Shown here in pieces: positions 54,983 through 64,000 of a DNA stretch of 64,000 bases. This DNA is from Knoxdaviesia capensis (Eukaryota; Ascomycota; Sordariomycetes; Microascales; Gondwanamycetaceae): the NCBI GenBank assembly GCA_001510575.1, contig LNGK01000005.1:848466-912465 (forward strand), given 5' to 3'. A program made the translations under genes and the position numbers. The notes beneath the pieces are model-generated. The model ran no database searches. It was not told where the DNA came from and saw nothing but the letters and a program-made list of their open reading frames with translations. Within the stretch, counting starts at the first letter, position 1; every line of letters starts with the position of its first letter.

Positions 54983-57900
54983 TCACGCCAAAACCAGAGC
55001 CAGCAGAGCCATGCGGCAGTAAAGACCATATCTCATCTGTTGCAAGAGGAAAAGAGAAAGAAAAGAGACATATGTGTTAGTAAAAGGAACTCATCTTCAA
55101 ATCAGAATCATCAGCAAAAGAGAAAACGTCTCTGCTTACCTGTCTAAAGTATGCTGCACGCTGGTCGAAATCGACCTCCTCGGCAATCTCGTCGTTGCGA
55201 GGCAGAGGGTGCAGAACCACCATGTTGGGCTTGGCATGCTTCAGCGTCACGTTGTCGATGCGGTAAGTTCCACGCACCCGCTCGTACTCCTCGCGAGTCG
55301 GGAAGCGCTCCTGCTGCACACGCGTGCAGTAAAGCACATCGCTGCGCGCAAGAATCTCCGGAGTCAGCTCCTCGGCCTCGGCTAGAAGCTGGCCCGAGCT
55401 GATAAGCTGCTGGCGGACTGCCGGAGGGAGACCCAGACTCTTCGGCGCTACCAGCTGCACACGGACCTTGTAGTGGCTCAGGAGGTACACAAGAGAGTGC
55501 ACAGGCCGACCATAGAGCAGGTCTCCAAGGAACGTGATGGTCAGACCCTCAACCGTGCCGCGCTCCTCGCGGATGGTGAACAGGTCGAGGAAGGCTTGCG
55601 TCGGATGCTCCTTGCTGCCGTTACCGCCGTTGATCACAGGAACCGGGCTGTACTTCTTCGCAACATCAACCGCCGATTCCTCGGGGTGGCGCAGAACAAT
55701 AGCATCGCCATAGCAGGCCAGAGTGCGGAGAGTGTCCTGGAGAGTCTCGCCCTTCTTGACCGACGACGATCCCGTGGCAATGGGGATGGTGCGGCCGCCG
55801 AGGCGTTGCATGGCAGCGTCAAAGGACGAAGACGTGCGGGTGGATGGCTCGTAGAACAGAGTGCACAACACCTTTCCGTGAAGAATGTTGAGCACACCCT
55901 CTTTCTGCACTCCCACGCGCATCTCCTGAGCGAGGGTGAACAGCGTGTGGAGATCGGCGCGGCTGTACTGCTTCACCGAAAGCACCGAGGTGTCCTTGAA
56001 GGCCGCCCTGTACGGAATGGCAATCGGGGCCTGAAGTTGCTTGGGCAGCGCCAGAGCAAGGGAGCTGGGCTCGTCGTATAGGTTGGCAGCAGCTGCGAGG
56101 GCAGCGGGGCCAGGCACAATGGGCGTGTTGGTCGCATCTCGGGCCGTGCTAGAGCCAGTATCGCCTCTCAGCTTCGGCAGAACGGGGCGAACAGCCGGGG
56201 AGAGAATCGACTGGCGACGGTTCTGCATTCCATCACCCTCGGTGCCTGTGAGGACCCTTGATGGATGGATGCTAGGCTTAATGATAGGGGACTTCTGAAT
56301 ATGCATCGGGAGATGCCACGACATGTCCTGTCCAAGAGCAGGCGAGTCCAGGAGCAGAGCCCCATCAAGGCACACGGTGCGGTTCTGGAACATCACACGG
56401 CGAACCGATCCAACCAGGGGCCGGCCCCCGAACGGAAGGCAGTCCTTGCCAAGAACATCCGTGATGGCAGATCCTTGACGAGGGCGGTCGATCTCAATCT
56501 CTACCGAAGTTCCATGCTGATCGTGAAGCTCGAAAATCTCCATCGGGTTATCGTACAGTCTCCGACGGACGTCATCAACAGTAAGACGGCCTTCAACAAC
56601 TGAGGTCAGCAGAAGAGGGATAGCTTCGGAAATGCCAAACGCGACATTCGGCTTTCCAGCAGCGTCGGCAGCAGCAGCCAATTGGTACGGAAGACTGCCA
56701 ATGGAAAACACATCGATGGTTTCGAGGTACTCCCAAAGAGCAGCCTGATCTTCAGCCGTAGGGAGCTTGTCACAGCCAGAAAAGTGCTCCTGGTTGAGGT
56801 ACAGGGCATAGATGCTCACATCGCAAGTCACCTTTAGACCCTTGGCCTTGCTAAGAGCAATCAGCTTGATATCATCCCGGGTGGTCACCGAAGTAACGTG
56901 AATCGGGCGGCCATGAAGGCTGGCCAGGAGGAGAATCGAAGCGAGGTCCGTCAACTTGGCATCCGTGACGATAGGCTTGTGCAGAGGCCATGAATCAAAG
57001 TGCGCGGTCACCGCGGCAACCTTGCTGATGTTTCCAGAGAGATGATTGAAGGGAATGAACAGAGATCCAACCTCTCCGGTCACCTGGCTGATCTGGTCAG
57101 CGTTGTCTGAAGTCGCCGACACGGACAGATTCCAGTCGCAGTGGCCTCCTGCCTTGCCATTGAGCTGGGCGGTCTTGAGAGTCACGGCATCGGTAATCAA
57201 GCCCTGGAGACCCAGAGGCATCACGCGAATCATAGTGAATCCGGCCGAGATAGAAGCCTTGGACACTTCCTGAAGGTCCTTGCTGTTAGGGGTCACAACT
57301 CCAGGCACAAACGCGGCAACATTGATAAGACCGGGGAGAACAACAGTCCGGTGGCTGCTCTGGCTGTCACGACGGCTGATCTGGAGCTCGAAGCGCCGCG
57401 CGATGGCTTCCACTAGGATCTTGGCATTCTTGACATTGGTGACAAGAGGAATCTGGTAGTCAACCGCCATTCTGCGGGTCCGATATCCCTTGCTCATGTA
57501 GCTGGCCGGGCGGCGGAACTGGTTGTTGGAAGGCAAGTTGATGTACAGATCGATCATGTTGTTGGCCAGATGCTGGGTAAGCGAGAACTCCGAGTCGCGA
57601 TCTTCATCTTCGCCAAGCACCTCCAGAAATTGGACGGGGATGCCGTGGTTCTGAAGGAAATCTGCCGTTCCAGCCGTGGCAAACAGCCGGTAGCCCATCT
57701 TCTGCAGGTTGGCCACCGACGGAAGCATCTCCTGCTTGTCTTTGTACGACCCAATAGAGAGCAGCACATTCTTTTCCGGGATCTTGAATCCAGTCGAAAG
57801 AAGAGCCTTGAGGTAAGCCTCATACTTGTCGACTCCAAAGCAAGCAACCTCTCCAGTCGAGGCCATCTCCACACCAAGCACCGGGTCAGCTCCAGACAGT

Positions 57901-60900
57901 CGCGAGAAACTGAACTGCGGAACCTTGACACCAACACAGTCGGGGAGGATATCGGTCGGGGGATACTCAGCCACTTGGACGCCCATGATGGCCTTGGTGG
58001 CAATTTCAATCAGATCGACTCCCATAACCTTGGACACAAAGGGGAACGACCGAGACGCGCGAACATTGCACTCAATGACCTTGATATCGTTGTCCTTGGC
58101 AATGAACTGAATGTTGTAGGGGCCAGTAACGTTCAGGGCAGCTCCAATCTTGCGCGTAGCCTCCTCGATTCTCTCAATCGTGGTGCGCTCAAGATCCTGA
58201 GGCGGTAAGATAAGGGTCGCGTCTCCAGAATGGACTCCAGCGTTCTCGACGTGCTCGGAGATGAAGTGGCATATGGTCTTTCCGTCCCTGGCAACGGCAT
58301 CCATTTCGATTTCTTTGGCGTTTTCGATATACTTGGTGATGACCACCGGGTGCTCGCGAGAAACTTCGGCAGCCTGGGCCAAGTAGCTCTCAAGATCCTT
58401 CTCGGAGTAGACCGTGTTCATAGCCGCTCCGGACAAGACATACGAGGGACGAACAAGCACTGGATACGACACTTTGTTGCAGAATTCACGCGCATCTTCA
58501 AAGCTGGTGAGTTCCTTCCAGGTCGGCTGATCAACTCCGATAGTATCAAGCATGCGAGAGAACTTGTACCGATTTTCCGCGGTATCGATCATCTCGGGGG
58601 AAGTTCCAAGAACCTTGACACCAGAGCGAAGGAGCGGTAGGGCGATGTTGTTCGGTGTCTGGCCACCCATGGCTCCAAGAACACCCGCAGACTTTTCCAG
58701 CTGGTAGATGTCCAAAACGGTCTCGAGGTTGATGTTCTCAAAGTAGAGCTTGTCGGCCTCGTCATAGTCGGTACTGACCGTCTCCGGGTTGTAGTTGACC
58801 ATGATCGTCTTGAAGCCAGTCTCGCGAAGAGTGCGGATGGCGCGAACAGAGCACCAATCGAATTCAACGGAAGATCCAATGCGGTAAACACCGGATCCAA
58901 GGACCATGACACCGTTGTCGACGAAGCTCACATCATGCTGAGTGGCATTGTATGTGAGATACAGGTAGTTTGTGGCGGCCGGGAATTCGGCGGCAACTGT
59001 ATCAATACGCTTCACATACGGCGAGATGTTTGCCTCCCGTCGCAGTTGGCGCACAGCGATCTCGTTAGAGCTCCAGAACTGGGCAAGCTGTCTGTCACTA
59101 AAACCCAGACGCTTGGCCTCGAGCAAGATTCCAGGGGCCTGGGCAATATCGGCAGACGTGTACTTAGTCATGCGTCCAGCAAAGTCATTCAGGCCCTTCA
59201 GCTTGTGCAGGAACCACTTGTCAATCTTGGTCAGATCCCAAATCTTGTCAACCGAGTAGCCGGCGTGCATGGCATTGGCAATGGCGAACAGACGCTGGTC
59301 AGAAGGAGTCTGAAGTTCGTCGTCAATCGACATGAGAGCTTTGGTCACGCCAAATCCAAGGTTGTGGAAATCAATGGCACGGATGGCCTTTTGGATGGCT
59401 TCTTCAAAGGTACGGCCAATGCTCATCACTTCACCGACACTCTTCATGGAAGAGCCCAAGAGCGTGGAGACGCGCGTGAATTTCTTCAGATCCCAACGAG
59501 GCATCTTGACGACAACATAATCCAGGGACGGTTCGAAGCAGGCACAAGTTGACTTGGTGACGGAGTTCTTGATATCCTTGAGAGGAATTCCCAAACCAAG
59601 CTTGGCAGCAATGAAGGCAAGGGGGTATCCGGTGGCCTTGCTGGCAAGAGCAGAAGATCGGGAAAGACGGGCGTTGACCTCGATGATGCAGTACTCTTTG
59701 GAGTGGGGGTTAAGGGCGTACTGAATGTTGCATTCTCCAACAACACCAAGGTGACGAATGACATTGACAGCAGTGGTACGGAGCATGTTGTAGTCCTCAT
59801 CGGAAAGAGTCTGAGAGGGAGCAACCACAATCGAATCACCAGTGTGAATTCCCAGAGGGTCGAAGTTCTCCATGTTACACACGGTAATGCAGTTATCCTG
59901 GGCATCACGGACAACCTCATACTCGATTTCCTTCCAGCCCTTCATGGAGCGCTCAATGAGGACTTGGGGACTGGCAGACAGCGCCTTGCTGCAAAGCTCA
60001 ACTAGCTCTTCGGTGTTGTAGGCAAAGCCGCTACCAAGACCACCCAGAGCATATGCCGCACGCACAATGACAGGGAAGCCAATGTCCTTGACGACGCGGA
60101 CGGCTTCCTCGATGCTGGAAGCAGAAGCAGACTTGGCGCATTTCTCACCAATGGAATCCATGCTCCGTGCAAACAGCTCACGATCTTCAGTAGTGATGAT
60201 GGTATCAATGGGGGTGCCCAGGACCTTCACTCCAAGCTGCTCAAACTCGTCCTTCAGCTGAATTCCAACTGACAAGGCGGTTTGGCCACCGAAAGTGCAG
60301 TAAATAGAATCCGGCCGCTCGTACAGAATGACCTTTCGGACAAACTCGGCATTGACGGGCAAAAAGTACACCTTGTCGGCGAGACCCTTGGAGGTCTGGA
60401 TGGTAGCAATGTTTGGGTTGATGAGGACGGTGTAGATTCCCTCTTCCTTCAGGGCCTTGATAGCCTGACTGCCAGAGTAATCAAACTCGCCGGCCTGGCC
60501 AATGCTGAGACCTCCACTTCCCAGGATGAGAACCTTCTGGACGGACACGCGAGTTGAGGGGATGATGGTGTTGGCGCGATGCTTATCGGAAAAGGTCACC
60601 GGGGCCTTGAGGAGAGAGGGGTCCGCGACACAGCTGAGGACGGTCTCAAGGAAAACGTCGAACAGGAACTCGGTGTCGCGGGGACCCGGGGTGCTCTCGG
60701 GATGGAACTGAACGCTGAAGTAGGGCTTGCTGAGGTGCATGATACCCTCGTTGCTTCCATCGTTCGCATTGACGAACAGCTCTTGCCAGTCAGAAGAGAG
60801 GCTTGAGACATCGACAGCATATCCGTGGTTCTGGGAAGTAATGTGGCACTTTCCAGTAACCAGGCTCGTGCACGGAATGTTGTGGCCGCGGTTACCGAAC

Positions 60901-61994
60901 TTCATCTTCTCGGTTTTGGCGCCGGTAGCGCGGGCGAGCAGCTGATGGCCCAAGCAGATACCAAAGATGGGCGTCTTGTTCTTGGCAACAGCGGCAGCGA
61001 TGTTCTTGGAGGTGATATCGAGAACCTGCGGGTCACCGGGACCGTTGGAAAGGAAAAGACCGTCATACTCTCCAGCCTCGTCGCCAGCAACATCGAAGTC
61101 CCAGGGGACCACCAGAACTTCGACGCCGCGTTTGAGCAGGCAACGGAGCTGGTTGTATTTCATGCCGACATCGAGACACAGAATTCGGATGTTTCTGCCA
61201 GAGGGGTGCTTCAGGGCAACATTCGCGGGGGGCTTGTAGAGCTTGGGCTTCGAGATGGAGACTGCGAGGCGAAAAAAGTCAAATACTGTTAGCAATTGGA
61301 TTGTAATAGTCTCATCCGCCGGGGTTTCACACGACATTTAGCTAGGGCTTTTGCAGTACAACATACCTTCAGCCACCAAGTTCGTCTTATTGGGATCAGC
61401 CCAGTCGATCAGTTCAAAATTGTCAAGAGAAGCGCCCAGGCTCAAGTTCTGGGTCAAGCCGTTTGAGGTCGGGCTTGGAAGGGTCTTGACCGAGGACTTT
61501 TGCAGTCTCATGCGGCCAAGCATGCTGCCATGTTCACGGATTCTCTTGGTGAGCTCTCTGGTGTCAACTCCATACATGGCGGGGATTCCCTGCTCCTTCA
61601 GCCAGGCTCCAAGCGAGGATTCAGCCAAGTAGTGGGAATAGTCTTCGCCAGAGTAGGTAGCGGCCACAAGACCAGCCACGTGGATTTGAGAGGACTCAAA
61701 GTATGCGGGGAGATCACGGAGAAGCTCATCGACAGCGGTCCGGGAGGGGACTCCGTAGTTTCCGACCAACGGGAAGGTAATGACGAGAATCTGGCCCCGG
61801 TAGGAGGGGTCGGTAATAGACTCGGGATAGCCCACCATACCGGTCTGGAAAACCAATTCACCGGCAATGCTCTTCGGGGCTCCAAAGCTATAGCCTTGGA
61901 AAGAGGAGCCATCCTGCAGCTCCAGACACACCAAGCGGTCGCCGTCCGCTCCTTGAAGGCGGGACGACGCCGGAGACTTTGGAAAAGTCGCCAT
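54983..61994 (-). CDS. URA2: Multifunctional carbamoyl-phosphate synthase / aspartate transcarbamylase
   Basis: Three exons, 61994-61367, 61261-55140 and 55036-54983, give 2267 residues (yeast Ura2 2214; Aspergillus pyrABCN is similar). It makes carbamoyl phosphate from glutamine, bicarbonate and ATP and passes it to aspartate, the first two steps of pyrimidine synthesis. Order: glutamine amidotransferase (1-430; catalytic C312 in FGICLGHQ, H396 and E398 in FHPES), the two ATP-grasp halves of CPSase (from about 450, KVLILGSGGLSIGQAGEFDY, to about 1480), a dihydroorotase-like part that lacks the metal-binding HxH motif (LINVAAFVPGV where active enzymes have it) and so is inactive as in other fungi, and ATCase (about 1950-2267; FYEPSTRTSSSFD, ending GLYCRMALLALVLA). 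The last exon encodes only 17 residues and restores the standard C-terminus. UTP feedback in the CPSase regulatory region is known for the family. Confidence 0.97.
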
Positions 61995-64000
61995 TTCAGC
62001 AAATTAATGCAGCGAACGCGACTCGAATGAAGTAGTAGCAAAAAGGGGCAAAAAGGCAAGGCAAAAAAAAAGATTTTAAATTTTATATGGCAGAACTAAG
62101 CGGAGCGAAAAGTAACGAAGAAACCGGAACTTCCGCAAAATGAAGTCAACAAACGAAAAAAAGAACGGTGATAATGATCGAGAGATGCTTCGAGAGAGAG
62201 AGGATCAAGATTCAACCGCAAGAATTGGTTTCACAGGAGCATTTCCAGCATTCAGTAAAACCAGTCGTGAGGACGGACTGAATATAATAAATAAAGAGAG
62301 AGAAGAAAAGGAAGAAGAAGAGAGGAGGAGGGAAAGAGAGAGAGGAAGAGAAGAGAGAAGAGAGAGAAGAGAGAGAGAGGAAGAGAGAAGAGGAGGAGGA
62401 AGGAGGAAGGAAAGAGAGAGAAGAGAGAGGGAGAGGAGGAAGAGGAGAGGAAGGAAGGAAGGAAGAGAAAGAACAGGAGAGGAAGAGAGAAAGAAAGGAA
62501 GGAGAGAGAGTGTGAGACGGAGACTACAGTAGACGAAGTCCCCAAGGGTTTTTTCCTGGCCAGAGCCTAGTTTTTTTTTTTTTTTTTCACCTACTTTTTC
62601 TTCACTGGCGGGGCCTTGCATCATTATCGTTAGAACGTGAACTCTTGATTGGACAATTCCCCTTCGGGGCCTGGCCTAGAACTGTCTGGAGAGGTTACCA
62701 AAAGAGGGAAGATTTTTTTTTCCACAGCACTTCTGTCATATGCAGAGAGTGTTCATATTATCATAGACATAAAAGCCGGAACTGCTACCCAACCATTTCC
62801 TCGCATGAAGCCGCCACTGCAATATATATCTTGTAGTGGTGGTCACCAAAAGGCTCACGAACAGACACAAAAACCCGGGCGAAGAAGAAAATACAGAAAG
62901 AAAAAGGTTTTCTTATCTTATCGCTAGTTTCTCACGCCGGTGCTTTTTTTATGTTCCCACACCTCAAGGGGAGAAATACGTACAGCTAAGAGACAACTGT
63001 CGCGTGCAAGTGGGTTGAGATACACCGAGATTCCCCAGCGAGGGGAAAAATTCTTCTGCCAACCAAAATCCTGAGGAGCGGATGTCGGCGGGGATGGGCG
63101 GTTTAGACCGGCTTCATTCCCAACAGGCCCGCAAAGAGGGGAGATGCGGCTGAGTCAGAAAAGTGTTATCGATAGGTTGATTGCGATAGGAGATACGAGA
63201 TAACAGATAAGTGACTGCGACAGACGAACTACGCGGTTTAAATATAACCACCATAAGAACCAGTTCGTGGAATTGGCAGGAGAGGTAATCGTCGGTGGTG
63301 TTAAGGAACCCATATCAGGCACTCGGGGTATGTTATATCCACACCGGTTGACGATCTTCGGCTCTACGAGACGATACGGTCTCTTAAACAACACGGCCGA
63401 ATATATGCGCACAGATACGCAGTTCACCGCCGAGTAGCAAAGCCCGGCGCAATGATAGCACGGTGGCATAGGCGTAGACACCTTACACACACCCTGCTAT
63501 TTTCAGTTGCATGTGGCATTACAACGTGCACATTAGCGTCAGTGTAGGAAGCTCGATCAAGGTGAAAAAACGAGAAACACTGAGCCCCAGCCCCACTTTT
63601 CTAGTCTTGGCTCACTCTCTCTCATACCCACTAAGATATAAATGGCTGGGCAGGCGCGCTTCCGAAAATGCAGCAACAAGAAGCAACGCACAGCACCATG
63701 CAAGCGAAAAAAAGAAAAAAGAAAGAAAAAACCCCCCCTCTGGAAAATGGGGGTCCCCTTCGTTGTTGTTATATTTTACAAGGTCCGACTTGCACCTTCC
63801 CTAGAGTCTAAAGGCTTCCAAACACCATATGTTCAACTCGCAGAGGGAGAGAGCGGAGAGGGGAGGTGCAACCCACCAAACACGGTCAACTTAGCACGGG
63901 GTGTTTTTCTCGACACACAGAAGGCGCGAATCACAACTGCGGAGTTAGCTACCAGATATCGACCCACTGCACTTCTCATGTGACAGGGAAAAACGGTGTA
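61995..64000. other. URA2 upstream region and right edge
   Basis: About 2 kb without a recognisable gene. It includes the long purine tract (separate entry) and a run of 16 or so thymines near 62572-62587. From 62640 to the end only short, low-quality ORFs occur on both strands. Confidence 0.5.
62293..62510 (+). repeat. Long polypurine tract upstream of URA2
   Basis: Bases 62293-62473 (181 nt) contain no pyrimidine at all; after a single C at 62474 the purine run goes on to 62510. On the URA2 coding strand this is a C/T-only tract, 300-516 nt upstream of the start codon. Confidence 0.95.

Noticed and set aside
62205..62624. Ser/Leu-rich minus-strand ORF of 139 residues
   Set aside because: It is the translation of the C/T-only strand of the purine tract, not a gene.

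Overview
This window is nuclear DNA from a filamentous ascomycete (Pezizomycotina). The evidence is genes with short GT-AG introns, a fused CPSase-ATCase gene of fungal type, fungal regulators (TmpA-like membrane flavoprotein, C2H2 factor), and an LTR retrotransposon decayed by CpA-to-TpA changes typical of repeat-induced point mutation (RIP). Both strands are used, there are no operons, and several intergenic regions are several kilobases long. Exon coordinates were placed by hand from splice signals and phase, and every reported multi-exon CDS closes in frame. No tRNA, rRNA or CRISPR array was recognised.

Layout: 1-1684 left edge, no firm gene; 1685-2636 (+) RRP40 exosome subunit; 3771-6161 (-) C2H2 zinc-finger factor with an apparent N-terminal membrane anchor; 6162-11329 long non-coding stretch; 11330-14003 (-) unrecognised protein; 15425-16496 (-) RIP1 Rieske protein; 17067-20775 (-) DDB1; 21579-24331 (+) DUF7102/ZIP2-like protein sharing a promoter region with DDB1; 24436-25818 (-) WRAP53/SWT21-like WD protein; 26494-28956 (-) nine-exon TmpA-like protein; 28957-34596 very long divergent intergenic region; 34597-36015 (+) PQ-loop membrane protein; about 36486-37140 (+) probably broken membrane-protein gene; 37646-39678 (+) VBA-like MFS transporter; 40028-42578 (-) CEF1/CDC5 splicing factor; 44069-48906 complete but RIP-degraded Ty1/copia element with 211-bp LTRs and a 5-bp target duplication; 50362-52290 (+) second MFS transporter; 53278-54273 (+) HIT-family dinucleoside triphosphatase; 54983-61994 (-) URA2/pyrABCN; 61995-64000 right edge with a 181-nt uninterrupted purine run.

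Most genes are unlinked housekeeping functions: RNA decay and splicing (RRP40, CEF1), respiration (RIP1), DNA repair and ubiquitin ligase (DDB1), pyrimidine synthesis (URA2), nucleotide hydrolysis (HNT2). The more regulatory genes (membrane-anchored zinc-finger factor, TmpA-like protein, PQ-loop protein) lie beside the longest upstream regions. The most interesting signals are the zinc-finger protein with a transmembrane segment, the copia element with an internal-tRNA (half-tRNA) type primer site and a RIP gradient that switches between its two LTRs, inverted pairs of TTAGGG-type motifs in promoters, and strongly strand-asymmetric purine/pyrimidine tracts upstream of genes.
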